Source: JADJEK01 sp052034255
GTDB taxonomy: Bacteria > Planctomycetota > B15-G4 > JADJEK01
Direction: 5' to 3'
NCBI GenBank assembly: GCA_052034255.1
Contig: JBPOIU010000031.1
Location: forward strand, 24,911 to 88,910
Length of the DNA stretch: 64,000 nucleotides
Shown here: positions 51,637-61,792 of the stretch, piece by piece
Position numbering within the stretch: the stretch's first letter is position 1
Layout of the letters: every line of letters begins with the position of its first letter
Notes under the pieces: generated by a model
Told to the model about the DNA's origin: nothing
Seen by the model: the letters and a program-made list of their open reading frames with translations, nothing else
The model's database searches: none
Translations under genes and position numbers: made by a program

Positions 51637-53532
51637 ATGACCCTGATCGCGCTCAAAGACGTCGAGTTCGGCTACGGCGGACCACCGCTGCTGCGCCAGG
51701 TGAGCGTCGGGATCGAACCCGGCGAGCGCGTGGGCCTGCTCGGCAGGAACGGCGCCGGCAAGTCGACGCTGTTGTCGCTGGTGCTCGGCCGGCTCGCTCC
51801 GACGTCGGGGATCCTCGCGAAGCGCCAGGGGCTGACGATCGCGGAGCTGTCGCAACGCTTGCCGACGGACGTCGTGGGCCCGGCGCGCGACGTGGTCGCG
51901 CTCGGCCTGCCGGCGTTCGGCGAGAAGCTCGCGCGCTACCACCATCTGACGCACGCGTTGCCTGCGGAGCCGACGGCGCGCCAGCTCGAGGAGATCGACC
52001 GGCTGCATCACGAAATCGAAGAGGCCGGCGGTTTCGCGCGCGAATCGGAGATCGAGCGCGTCCTCGATCTCGTGCGCGTGGAGCCCGACGCCGAATGGTC
52101 GACGTTGTCCGTCGGTCGAAGGCGACGCGTACTGCTGGCGCGCGCGTTGGTCGCCGCGCCGGATCTGTTGGTGCTCGACGAGCCCACGAACCACCTCGAC
52201 GTCGAGGCGATCGAAGCGCTCGAAGACGTGCTGCTGCGCGTGAAGTCGAGCCTGCTGTTCGTCACGCACGATCGCGCGTTCCTGCGGCGACTCGCGACAC
52301 GCGTGTGGTTCCTCGATCGCGGCGACGTGAAGAGCTACGCCTGCGGTTACGACGCGTTCGTCACGCGACGCGACGCCGATCTCGAAGCGGAAGCGTTGAA
52401 CGACGCCGAAGCCGATCGGCTGCTCGAGAAGGAAGAGGCCTGGGCCAAGCAAGGCGTGAAAGCGCGGCGCACGCGAGCCGCCGCACGCGTGCGCGCGCTC
52501 GAAGGGCTGCGCGAACAGCGCCGGCAGCGGCGCTCGATCCAAGGCAGTGCGAAGATCGACGTGGCCCACGCCGAGCGTTCCGGCGACCTCGTCGTCGAAT
52601 GCAAGGACGTCGGGTTCCGCTTCGGCGACGCTCCACCGCTGTTCCGCGGCTTCGACGCGTTGATCCAGCGCAACGACAAGATCGGCGTGATCGGCAAGAA
52701 CGGGGTCGGCAAGACCACGCTGCTGCGGTTGCTGCTCGGCGAACTCCAACCGACGACCGGAACCGTGCGTCATGGCGTGCGGCTCGAAGTCGCGTACTTC
52801 GACCAACTGCATCGCGAACTCGACGAAACCAAGACGGTCGCGCAGAACGTCACGCCGCTCGAACACGTGGACATCGGCGGTCGTCGGCGCCACATCGTGG
52901 GCTTCCTCGGCGACTTCCTGTTCCGGCCGGAGCAGGTTCGAGGCTCGGTGCGCGATCTCTCGGGCGGAGAGCGCAATCGCCTGCTGCTCGCGCGGCTGTT
53001 CACGCGGCCGTCGAACGTGCTCGTGCTCGACGAGCCGACGAACGACCTCGATGCCGAGACGGTCGAAGTCCTCGAGGACCTGCTGATCGACTACCCCGGC
53101 ACGATCCTGCTCGTCAGTCACGACCGCGAGTTCCTGAACCGCGTGGTCACGAGCACGCTCGTGCTCGAAGGCGACGGCACCATCGGTGATTTCGTCGGCG
53201 GCTACGACGATTGGCTGGTGCAGCGCAAAGCGCCGCCGATACCGCAGGCGTCGCGTCCGGATCCGGCGCCACCGTGCGCGTCCGAACGTGCGCCGACGCA
53301 AAAGCCGCGCAAGCGCAGTTTCGCCGAGTCGAAGGAACTCGCGCAGTTGCCCGCGCGCATCGAAGGCTGGGAAGCCGAGCGCGAAGTCATCCACGCCGAG
53401 ATGGCGAAACCCGGCTATTTCGCGCGCGACAAGAACGAGATCGCCGCGAACGGCACGCGTTTGGCGGAGCTCGGTCAGCGAATCGACGCGGCCTACGCAC
53501 GCTGGCAGGAACTCGAAGCGTTGCCCGGCTGA
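51637..53532 (+). CDS. ABC-F ATPase (Uup-like)
   Basis: 631-aa protein with two ABC domains and no membrane part, as in ribosome-associated ABC-F proteins. ABC1: Walker A GLLGRNGAGKST (about residue 35), signature TLSVGRRRRVLLARAL (degenerate: LSVG in place of LSGG), Walker B LLVLDEPTNHLD. ABC2: GVIGKNGVGKTT, VRDLSGGERNRLLLARLF, VLVLDEPTNDLD. Between them lies a basic linker (ERGLREQRRQRR-like segment near residue 300). The C-terminus carries a charged coiled-coil extension (ESKELAQLPARIEGWEAERE), typical of Uup. It is close behind a -10-like box (TAGCCT at 51621). Confidence 0.93.
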   Translation: MTLIALKDVEFGYGGPPLLRQVSVGIEPGERVGLLGRNGAGKSTLLSLVLGRLAPTSGILAKRQGLTIAELSQRLPTDVVGPARDVVALGLPAFGEKLARYHHLTHALPAEPTARQLEEIDRLHHEIEEAGGFARESEIERVLDLVRVEPDAEWSTLSVGRRRRVLLARALVAAPDLLVLDEPTNHLDVEAIEALEDVLLRVKSSLLFVTHDRAFLRRLATRVWFLDRGDVKSYACGYDAFVTRRDADLEAEALNDAEADRLLEKEEAWAKQGVKARRTRAAARVRALEGLREQRRQRRSIQGSAKIDVAHAERSGDLVVECKDVGFRFGDAPPLFRGFDALIQRNDKIGVIGKNGVGKTTLLRLLLGELQPTTGTVRHGVRLEVAYFDQLHRELDETKTVAQNVTPLEHVDIGGRRRHIVGFLGDFLFRPEQVRGSVRDLSGGERNRLLLARLFTRPSNVLVLDEPTNDLDAETVEVLEDLLIDYPGTILLVSHDREFLNRVVTSTLVLEGDGTIGDFVGGYDDWLVQRKAPPIPQASRPDPAPPCASERAPTQKPRKRSFAESKELAQLPARIEGWEAEREVIHAEMAKPGYFARDKNEIAANGTRLAELGQRIDAAYARWQELEALPG

Positions 53533-53694
53533 AACCACGTGGCGATCGAGGCACCCTTTCGGGGTTGCACCGGTCCGCGGCGATCGCCACCATCGTGTGC
53601 CTCGTGTTTGCCGGTGGTCCCGCATCGACGAGCATCGCGACGCGACTTCGAGCGCGCTCGCGCCGCCAAGCGGTGCCGCAGGGTGGAGGAGTCC

Positions 53695-55602
53695 ATGATC
53701 GATCTGTCCTCGACGCGCGCGCGTGTCTTCGCGTTCGTCGTCCTGCTGGTCTTTTGCGCCCTCGCGTTCGTCAGCGTGCGCGAGGTCGAGAAGGCGCAGC
53801 GCGAGATCGATCTGATCCTCGACGAGGGAGTCGTCGGTCTCGACCGGGCGGAAGACATGCTGCAGTCGCTGCTCGACTTGCGCACCGCGGTGATCTCGAC
53901 ACTGTTGCCGGCGACCGCCGCGGATCGTGAGGCGCTGGCGCTCGAGTTGGAGGATCGGCTGGTCGCGCTCGATCGGCAGAACGACCGCTTGGCCGAACTG
54001 CAGCTCGAACACATGTTGCACGAAGACGAGAGCATCGCGCTGACGGGACTCGTCGACGTCGCGGAGGAGTCCGTCCGCCAAGTCGTCGCGCAGGTCCGAG
54101 TGCCCGGTGGCGACATGGCCGTATCGGTACGCAAGGCCACCGACGTTTCGGCGCAGCTCGATGCATGTGCGGCGGAGCTCCACGCGCTTGCGACCCGCGT
54201 CGCGGGGCGCGCGCGCGTGGCGGACTCCGCGATCCCCGAAGCGCTGTCGCAGGCGCAACACCTGACGCTGGCGATGGCGAGTCTCACGTTCCTGATCGCG
54301 GTGTTCGGGCTGGTCCGCGTCGTGGAATCGCGGCGTGCTCGACTGGCCGAGTCCATCGCGACCCGCGTGCTCGCGCGCACTCCGCAGCCGCCGATCGTGG
54401 TCGCCGGCGACCGGCCGCTGCGCATCGTCCACGTCCTCAGTCACACCGATGCGACGCGCGGCGGCGCGATCCAGGCGCTGTTGCTCGCGCGTGAACAGCA
54501 GCGCGCGGGCCATCACGTCACCGTGATCGCGAACAGCAAGTCGAGACGCCGCGAGGCGCACGCGACGTTCAAGCCCTGGTCGGATGCCGGGCTCGACTTC
54601 CGGATGCTGCCGATGGGCGCTCCGCAGCGGGTCTGGATGTCGCCGCGCGGCGTGATGCGGATGCGCGCCATGCTGAAGGCGATCCCGCACGACGTGATCC
54701 ACGTCCATCGCGATCGGGCATTGCTCTACGTGTTGGCCGCGACGGCGGGCATGGAGCCGCCCGCGCTGATCTCGCAGCGCGGCACGACGCGTCGTTTTCG
54801 GCACGTCGTCATCGCGATCGCGCATCGTTCGCCGTGCGTCCATCGGATCATCGCGGTCGCGCAGGCCGTCAAGGACGCGTTGGTGGAGCAGAACGTCGAC
54901 GCCGCGAAGGTCGACGTCGTCTACGGCTCCTTCGACGTCGATCGCTTCGATCCGCAGCGCATCGATCGCGCGGCGGCGCGGAAGGCGCTTCGCATCGCCG
55001 CCGATCAGTTCGTATTGCTCGCGCTCGGAGAGCTGAATCCGCGCAAGGACCCCGCGACGTACATCGACGCGTTCGCGCGCGTGATGGCGCAGCATCCCCA
55101 CGTCGTCGCTCTGCACGCGGGCGACGCGAAGGCGGAACGACGGGCCGAATACGAACGCCTCGCGAACGAACGCTGCGGTGATCGCATGCGCTTCCTCGGC
55201 TGGCGGTCGGACGTCCCGGAACTGCTCGCCGCGGCGGATGTCGTCGTCAACGCGTCGGTCGGCGACGAAGGCTTGACCGGAACGGTGCGCGAAGCCCTCG
55301 CCATGGCGAAGCCCGTGGTTTGCACGCAGACCGACGGCAATCCGGAACTCGTCACCGATGAAGTCACCGGCATCCTGGTCCCGCGCCGGAAGCCGGGGGT
55401 GATGGCCGAGGCGATCGTGCGCCTGATGAACGACCCTGCGCTGCGCGAACGACTGGGGACGGCCGGGCGAGAGCGCGTGCTCGAACGCATGACGCTCGCG
55501 GTGCGCGCTCCGCGCGTGGAACAGATCTACCGCGAGGTCCTGGCCAGTCGCTCGTCCGCGGCGTCCGCTCCGCCGCCCGCCTCCATGCCCTCGAACGCGT
55601 GA
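53695..55602 (+). CDS. Two-TM sensor-like domain fused to a GT4-type glycosyltransferase
   Basis: 635-aa protein. A first membrane helix (about residues 11-28) is followed by about 160 residues of charged helices resembling the four-helix-bundle periplasmic region of methyl-accepting chemotaxis proteins (VREVEKAQREIDLIL, DRLVALDRQNDRLAELQLEH). A second helix follows (MASLTFLIAVFGLVRVVESR, about 193-215). From about residue 240 a GT4-type glycosyltransferase appears: RIVHVLSHTDATRGGAIQAL, IIAVAQAVKDALVEQNVD, LLALGELNPRKDPATYIDAF, and the acidic catalytic-site region VVNASVGDEGLTGTVREALA. Bacterial GT4 enzymes are usually without such a sensor. ATG 53695 has GGAGG eight bases before it. Confidence 0.85.
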   Translation: MIDLSSTRARVFAFVVLLVFCALAFVSVREVEKAQREIDLILDEGVVGLDRAEDMLQSLLDLRTAVISTLLPATAADREALALELEDRLVALDRQNDRLAELQLEHMLHEDESIALTGLVDVAEESVRQVVAQVRVPGGDMAVSVRKATDVSAQLDACAAELHALATRVAGRARVADSAIPEALSQAQHLTLAMASLTFLIAVFGLVRVVESRRARLAESIATRVLARTPQPPIVVAGDRPLRIVHVLSHTDATRGGAIQALLLAREQQRAGHHVTVIANSKSRRREAHATFKPWSDAGLDFRMLPMGAPQRVWMSPRGVMRMRAMLKAIPHDVIHVHRDRALLYVLAATAGMEPPALISQRGTTRRFRHVVIAIAHRSPCVHRIIAVAQAVKDALVEQNVDAAKVDVVYGSFDVDRFDPQRIDRAAARKALRIAADQFVLLALGELNPRKDPATYIDAFARVMAQHPHVVALHAGDAKAERRAEYERLANERCGDRMRFLGWRSDVPELLAAADVVVNASVGDEGLTGTVREALAMAKPVVCTQTDGNPELVTDEVTGILVPRRKPGVMAEAIVRLMNDPALRERLGTAGRERVLERMTLAVRAPRVEQIYREVLASRSSAASAPPPASMPSNA

Positions 55603-55674
55603 CATCCCCGGTTCGCGCGGGCGCCGGCTGCATGGCGGGCACTCCCCGTGCCGTCGAGCGACCAACCGCCGCAG

Positions 55675-55703
55675 TTGGGATCCATATGAAGGTGCGCTAA
55701 CAT
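55675..55703 (+). promoter_or_regulatory. Promoter of the acyl-CoA operon
   Basis: TTGGGA (55675-55680) and TAACAT (55698-55703) are spaced by 17 bases, the best sigma-70-like pair in the window. The start is expected near 55710, 26 bases before ATG 55736, with GGGAG before the start codon. Confidence 0.65.
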
Positions 55704-55735
55704 CCTCGGCCTTTGACCCGTCTTGGGAGAGCGCC

Positions 55736-56920
55736 ATGTTGGAAGCCGTCATCGTCAGCGCGTGCCGCACCCCGATCGGCAAGTTCCAAGGCGCGTTCGC
55801 GTCGATGCGCGCTCCGGAGTTGGGCGCGATCGCGATCAAGGATGCGGTTGCGCGCGCCGGCGTGGCGCCGACCGACGTCGAAGAAGTGATCTTCGGTTGC
55901 GTGCTGCAAGCCGGTCTCGGCCAGAACCCGGCGCGTCAGGCCGCGCGCGGCGCGGGGCTACCGGACGCGATCGGTTCGGTGACCATCAACAAGGTCTGCG
56001 GATCGGGGCTGAAGTCGGTGATGCTCGCCGCGCAGGCGATTCGCGCCGGTGACGCCAAGTGCCTGGTCGCGGGCGGCATGGAATCGATGTCGAACGCGCC
56101 GTACCTGCTGCCGTCGGGCCGCAATGGCGCGCGCCTCGGTCACACGCAACTGCTCGACGCGATGGTCCATGACGGTCTGTGGGACATCTACAACGACTAT
56201 CACATGGGCATCACGGCGGAGAACGTCGCGACGCGGTACGAGATCGGCCGCGAGCAGCAGGACCAATTCGCCGCGAACTCGCAGAGCAAGGCCGTCGCCG
56301 CGATGAAGGCCGGCAAGTTCGCGAATGAGATCACGCCGGTCCCCGTCCCGCAGAAGAAGGGCGAGCCGGTGCTGATCAAGGACGACGAAGGACCGCGCGC
56401 CGAGTCGACGGCGGATGCGCTCGCGAAGCTGCGTCCGGCGTTCAAGAAGGACGGCACCGTGACGCCCGGCAACGCGTCGACGATCAACGACGGCGCCGCC
56501 GCGGTGGTCGTCATGGAAGCGCAGGAAGCGAAGCGTCGGGGCTTGAAGCCGCTCGCGCGGATCCTCGGCTACGCGACCGGCGGCATGGCTCCCGAGTGGG
56601 TCATGATGGCGCCCGTCGAGGCGGTGAAGAACCTGAACGGCAAGCTCGGATTGAAGGCGGACGCGTACGGCGTCGTCGAGCTGAACGAAGCGTTCGCGGT
56701 GCAGGCGCTCGCCGTCACGCGCGAATGCGGTTTCGATCCGGCGCGCGTCAACGTCAACGGTGGCGCGGTGGCGCTCGGGCATCCGATCGGAGCTTCCGGC
56801 TGCCGCGTGCTGGTCACGCTGTTGCACGCGATGGAGCAGAAGAACGAGCGGCTCGGCCTCGCGAGCCTGTGTCTCGGCGGCGGCAACGCCGTCGCGCTCG
56901 CGGTCGAGCGCATCGCCTGA
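55736..56920 (+). CDS. Acetyl-CoA C-acetyltransferase (thiolase)
   Basis: 394-aa thiolase, normal length. Catalytic residues are visible: the nucleophilic Cys in INKVCGSGLKSVML (about residue 88), the His in NVNGGAVALGHPIGASG (about 350), and the second Cys in LCLGGGNAVALAVE (about 382). NDGAAAVVVMEAQEA is the family's middle signature. Acts in the cytoplasm, condensing or cleaving acetoacetyl-CoA or a 3-ketoacyl-CoA. It is the first gene of the acyl-CoA operon and has the clearest promoter in the region. Confidence 0.95.
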   Translation: MLEAVIVSACRTPIGKFQGAFASMRAPELGAIAIKDAVARAGVAPTDVEEVIFGCVLQAGLGQNPARQAARGAGLPDAIGSVTINKVCGSGLKSVMLAAQAIRAGDAKCLVAGGMESMSNAPYLLPSGRNGARLGHTQLLDAMVHDGLWDIYNDYHMGITAENVATRYEIGREQQDQFAANSQSKAVAAMKAGKFANEITPVPVPQKKGEPVLIKDDEGPRAESTADALAKLRPAFKKDGTVTPGNASTINDGAAAVVVMEAQEAKRRGLKPLARILGYATGGMAPEWVMMAPVEAVKNLNGKLGLKADAYGVVELNEAFAVQALAVTRECGFDPARVNVNGGAVALGHPIGASGCRVLVTLLHAMEQKNERLGLASLCLGGGNAVALAVERIA

Positions 56921-57011
56921 AGTCGCATCGAAGCCAGCGGCCGCGCGAGCGGCCGCTCGGCGTTGCGGTGGAACTCGAATCCTTTCTTTCGACCTCTCAC
57001 GCAGGACTCCC

Positions 57012-57863
<852 letters not shown>

Positions 57864-57935
57864 ACCGAGTTCGAACGCCGCCGCCGGAGCGGCACTCGAC
57901 ACGAACGCAACGACCACGCTCTGGAGCCCGACGCG

Positions 57936-59090
57936 ATGGACTTCAACCTGCCCGAAGACCTGGTGCTGCTGCAGCAGACGGTGCGCAAGTTCGCGGACGA
58001 CGAGGTCGCGCCGCACGCGGCCGACCGCGATCGAGCCCATGAGTTCCCGCTCGCGCTGATCCGCAGTGCCGCGAACCTCGGACTGATGGGCGCATCGGTA
58101 CCGGAGGAGTGGGGCGGTTCGTCGCTCGGAAACCTCGGCGGTTCTCTGATCACCGAGGAGGTCTCCCGCGTCGACGCTTCGCTCGGTGTCGCGCTGTCGG
58201 TCCACAACTCACTGGTCGCGACGCCGATCCTGCGCTTCGGAGCCGACGACTTGAAGCGCAAGTACCTGCCGAAGCTCGCTTCCGGCGAGTGGCTCGGCGC
58301 CTACGCGCTGACCGAGGCACAAGCCGGATCGGATGCGGCCAATCAGGCGACGAAGGCCGAGAAGCGTGGCGACACGTACGTGCTGAACGGCGTGAAGATG
58401 TGGATCACGAATGGCGCGTACGCCGACGTGTTCATCGTGTTCGCGCGCACGTCGATGGATGACCCGACGAAGAAGCACAAGGGCATCACGGCGTTCGTCG
58501 TGGAGAAGACGATGCCGGGCATCCGTCCCGGCAAGACCGAGCACAAGCTCGGCATCCGCGCGTCGTCGACTACCGAACTCGTCCTCGATCAGTGCGTCGT
58601 GCCGGCGTCCAACGTCCTCGGCGAAGTCGGCAAGGGCTTCTCGGTCGCGATGGACACGTTGGACGGCGGCCGCATCGGGATCGCATCGCAGGCGATCGGC
58701 ATCGCGCAGGGCTGCCTCGACGCGTCGCTGAAGTACGCGAAGCAGCGCAAGCAATTCAATCGCCCGCTGGCGGACTTCCAGGCGATCCAGTGGAAGCTCG
58801 CCGAGATGGCGACGGGTATCGAATCGGCCCGACTGCTCGTGCGCCGAGCGGCATGGCTGCGCGATCGCGGCGAGCCGTGCTCGGTCGCCGCGTCGATGGC
58901 GAAGATGCAGGCCTCGGTGATGGCGAATCGTTGTGCCGAGGAAGCCGTGCAGATCCACGGCGGAGCCGGCTATACGACCGACTTCCCGGTCGAGCGCTTC
59001 ATGCGCGATGCGCGGATCACGGAGATCTACGAAGGTACGACCGAGATCCAGCATCTCGTGATCGCGAAGCACGTGTTGTCGGCGACCTGA
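57936..59090 (+). CDS. Acyl-CoA dehydrogenase, short-chain type
   Basis: 384-aa FAD-dependent dehydrogenase of normal size. Signatures: AYALTEAQAGSDAANQATKA and KLGIRASSTTELVLDQCVVP (FAD and substrate binding), QFNRPLADFQAIQWKLAEMA, and ITEIYEGTTEIQHLVIAKHV. In the last, Glu before Gly-Thr is the catalytic base in this family. Probably oxidises butyryl- or isobutyryl-CoA with the help of an electron-transfer flavoprotein, encoded elsewhere. Its position beside thiolase and hydroxyacyl-CoA dehydrogenase supports a beta-oxidation role. Confidence 0.94.
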   Translation: MDFNLPEDLVLLQQTVRKFADDEVAPHAADRDRAHEFPLALIRSAANLGLMGASVPEEWGGSSLGNLGGSLITEEVSRVDASLGVALSVHNSLVATPILRFGADDLKRKYLPKLASGEWLGAYALTEAQAGSDAANQATKAEKRGDTYVLNGVKMWITNGAYADVFIVFARTSMDDPTKKHKGITAFVVEKTMPGIRPGKTEHKLGIRASSTTELVLDQCVVPASNVLGEVGKGFSVAMDTLDGGRIGIASQAIGIAQGCLDASLKYAKQRKQFNRPLADFQAIQWKLAEMATGIESARLLVRRAAWLRDRGEPCSVAASMAKMQASVMANRCAEEAVQIHGGAGYTTDFPVERFMRDARITEIYEGTTEIQHLVIAKHVLSAT

Positions 59091-59108
59091 CAAGGAAGGC
59101 GAGACCGC

Positions 59109-60086
59109 GTGACGGCGACGAGCGCGCGAGCCGAAGCTTGGAACCAGCGGGCGCGATCGGGGGATCGCGTGGCGCTGGCACGCCTGCTGACGCTGGCGGA
59201 GCGCGGCGGCGACGAGTTCGCCACGGTGCATCCGGCGATCCATGCGGCGATGGGGCACGCGCACCGGATCGGCTTCACCGGTCCGCCCGGAGCCGGCAAG
59301 AGCACGTTGGTCGAAGCCTATGCGCTCGATCTGCGCAAGCGCCAGGAGAGCGTGGCGGTGATCTGCGTCGACCCGACCAGCCCGTTCACGGGCGGCGCTC
59401 TGCTCGGTGACCGCGTGCGCATGAATCGTTTGACGCTCGACCCGGGCTGCTTCGTGCGCTCGATGGCGAGCCGCGGCTGGTTCGGCGGCTTGGCACGCAC
59501 CTCCGAGGACGTAGCGGACGTGTTCGATTCGGTCGGGTACGATCGCGTCCTCATTGAAACCGTGGGCGTCGGCCAATCCGAGATCGACGTCGCTCGCGCC
59601 GCCGACACCACGGTCGTGGTGCTCGTCCCCGGCACCGGTGACGCGGTCCAGGCCATGAAGGCGGGGCTCATGGAGGTCGCCGACCTGTTCGTCGTGAACA
59701 AGGCCGATCGACCCGGTGTCGAACGCGTCGTCGCCGAGTTGGAAGAAGTCCTCCAGCTGCGCGCCGACGCCGAGGAGAAGCCCGCGATCGTCCAGACCGT
59801 CGCGATGAACGGCGAGGGCATCGACGAGTTGGCGCGCCGCATCGACGAGCATCGCGCGCGGTGTGCGTCGAGCGGCCGGCTCGCGACGCGCCGTGCGGCG
59901 CGTGCGGCCGAGAAGGTGCGGCGTCTGCTCGAGCAAGCCTTGCGCGAGCGCACGTTCGCGGGCAAGGGCATGGAACGACGGATCGAGGAGGCACTCCAGT
60001 CCTCGACGCCGCGCTCGCCGTACGCGGTCGCGCGCGAGTTGCTGCTGGAGCTCGGACTGGTGGATCAGGAAGCGAGGAAGTCGTGA
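59109..60086 (+). CDS. meaB: MeaB-type GTPase chaperone for a B12 mutase
   Basis: 325-aa G-protein chaperone that guards adenosylcobalamin loading of acyl-CoA mutases. Motifs: Walker A RIGFTGPPGAGKSTLVEAYA (about 53-72), AVICVDPTSPFTGGALLGDR (about 84-103), MASRGWFGGLARTSEDVADV, VLIETVGVGQSEIDVA (base-metal switch), NKADRPG. Length and order are typical. Start GTG 59109. Its stop overlaps the next start (GTGA), so it is translationally coupled to the mutase large subunit, confirming the pairing. Confidence 0.94.
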   Translation: MTATSARAEAWNQRARSGDRVALARLLTLAERGGDEFATVHPAIHAAMGHAHRIGFTGPPGAGKSTLVEAYALDLRKRQESVAVICVDPTSPFTGGALLGDRVRMNRLTLDPGCFVRSMASRGWFGGLARTSEDVADVFDSVGYDRVLIETVGVGQSEIDVARAADTTVVVLVPGTGDAVQAMKAGLMEVADLFVVNKADRPGVERVVAELEEVLQLRADAEEKPAIVQTVAMNGEGIDELARRIDEHRARCASSGRLATRRAARAAEKVRRLLEQALRERTFAGKGMERRIEEALQSSTPRSPYAVARELLLELGLVDQEARKS

Positions 60087-61726
60087 CTCCGAAGCAACCT
60101 TCGACGACGAGCGATCCGAAGGCGGACGGGCTGCACGCGCGTGAGAGCGCCGTGAAGTCGATGTCGGGCCTCGAGCTGAAGCCGTACTACGTCGGCTCCG
60201 ACGTGGCGCATCTCGACGAAGCACGCGATCTCGGTGTGCCGGGCGAATACCCGTTCACGCGCGGCATCCACCGCACGATGTATCGCGGCAAGACCTGGAC
60301 CATGCGTCAGTTCGCGGGCTTCGGCACCGCGCGCGAGACCAACCAGCGCTTCCACTACCTGCTGAAAAACGGCCAGACCGGCCTGTCGGTCGCGTTCGAC
60401 TTCCCGACGATCACGGGTTACGACTCCGACGATCCCATGAGCGAGGGCGAGGTCGGTCGCTGCGGTGTCGCGATCGCGTCGCTCGCGGACATGGAAACGC
60501 TGTTCCAGGGGATTCCGCTCGACCAAGTTTCGACGTCGATGACGATCAACGGTCCGGCGGCGGTGCTGCTCGCGTTCTACCTCGCGGTCGGGATCAAGCA
60601 GGGCGTGGCGTTGGACAAGCTGCGCGGCACGACGCAGAACGACGTGCTGAAGGAGTACATGGCGCAGAAGTCATGGTGCTTCCCGCCGCAGCCGTCGATG
60701 CGCGTCGTCGGGGACGTGATCCAGTACTGCGCGACGAGCGTCCCGCAGTGGAACACCATCTCGATCTCCGGCTACCACATCCGCGAGGCGGGCTCGACCG
60801 CGGTCCAGGAGCTCGCGTTCACGTTGGCGAACGGCTTCACGTACGTGGAGCTCGGCCAACAGCGCGGCATCGACGTCGATTCGTTCGCGCCGCGGTTGTC
60901 GTTCTTTTTCAACGCGCACCTCGATTTCTTCGAGGAGATCGCGAAGTACCGCGCTGCGCGCCGGATCTGGGCGAAGCGGTTGAAGGAGCGCTACGGGGCG
61001 AAGAATCCGCGCTCGATGCTGCTGCGCTTCCACACGCAGACGGCGGGCGTGTCGCTGACCGCGCAGCAGCCCGAGAACAACATCGTCCGCACCGCCTATC
61101 AGGCGCTGTCGGCGGTGCTCGGCGGGACGCAGTCGCTGCACACGAATTCGATGGACGAGACGCTGGCGCTGCCGACCGAGAAGGCCGTGAAGATCGCGCT
61201 GCGCACGCAGCAGATCCTCGCGCACGAGACCGGCGTCGCGAACGTCGCCGATCCGCTCGCGGGCTCGTACTTCGTCGAAGCCCTGACCGATCGCATGGAA
61301 GCCGAGGCCGAAGAGATCTTCCGCAAGATCGACGCGATGGGCGGAGTGATCCGCGGCATCGAGAACGGCTGGTTCCAGCGCGAGATCCAACGCTCGGCCT
61401 ACAAGGCGCAACAGGACCACGACAGCAAGGCGCGCATCACGGTCGGCGTCAACGACTACGTCGACCACGACGACGAGAAGCTCGAGATCCTGCGCGTCGA
61501 TCCGAAGTCGGAGCTCGAGCAGGTCGCTCGGCTGAAGGAACTGAAGCGCACGCGCGACGACGCCAAGGTCAAGGCCGCGCTCGCGGCCATCCAGCAGGCG
61601 GCGCAGCGCGGCGAGAACTTGATGCCGAAGCTCGTCGACGGCGCGCTCGCGTACTGCACGCTCGGCGAGATGATCCGCACGTTGAAGGCGGAGTTCGGCG
61701 AGTACCACGAACCGCCGATGTTCTGA
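60083..61726 (+). CDS. B12-dependent acyl-CoA mutase large subunit, isobutyryl-CoA mutase-like
   Basis: 547-aa substrate-binding subunit of the methylmalonyl-CoA mutase family. Family blocks are complete: TWTMRQFAGFGTARETNQRF, TGLSVAFDFPTITGYDSDDP, TSMTINGPAAVLLAFYL, QPSMRVVGDVIQYC, ISISGYHIREAGSTAVQELA and QTAGVSLTAQQPENNIVRTA. Family knowledge: methylmalonyl-CoA mutase has Tyr89 and Arg207 (P. shermanii numbers), isobutyryl-CoA mutase Phe80 and Gln198. Here the aligned residues are Phe77 and Gln195, the same 118-residue spacing. The enzyme is therefore predicted to act on an uncharged branched acyl-CoA. Split subunits (with the 140-aa partner) also fit. Start GTG 60083, overlapping meaB. 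Confidence 0.9.
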   Translation: MTPKQPSTTSDPKADGLHARESAVKSMSGLELKPYYVGSDVAHLDEARDLGVPGEYPFTRGIHRTMYRGKTWTMRQFAGFGTARETNQRFHYLLKNGQTGLSVAFDFPTITGYDSDDPMSEGEVGRCGVAIASLADMETLFQGIPLDQVSTSMTINGPAAVLLAFYLAVGIKQGVALDKLRGTTQNDVLKEYMAQKSWCFPPQPSMRVVGDVIQYCATSVPQWNTISISGYHIREAGSTAVQELAFTLANGFTYVELGQQRGIDVDSFAPRLSFFFNAHLDFFEEIAKYRAARRIWAKRLKERYGAKNPRSMLLRFHTQTAGVSLTAQQPENNIVRTAYQALSAVLGGTQSLHTNSMDETLALPTEKAVKIALRTQQILAHETGVANVADPLAGSYFVEALTDRMEAEAEEIFRKIDAMGGVIRGIENGWFQREIQRSAYKAQQDHDSKARITVGVNDYVDHDDEKLEILRVDPKSELEQVARLKELKRTRDDAKVKAALAAIQQAAQRGENLMPKLVDGALAYCTLGEMIRTLKAEFGEYHEPPMF

Positions 61727-61792
61727 CCGGACTCGCTCGGAACGAGCTCGCCAGGAACGCCAACGGAACGCTCACGGAACGAGGAACGCTCG

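Noticed and set aside
60083..61726. Simple call as methylmalonyl-CoA mutase.
   Set aside because: The two specificity residues are Phe and Gln, not Tyr and Arg; see the finding. The call remains possible if the alignment is wrong.
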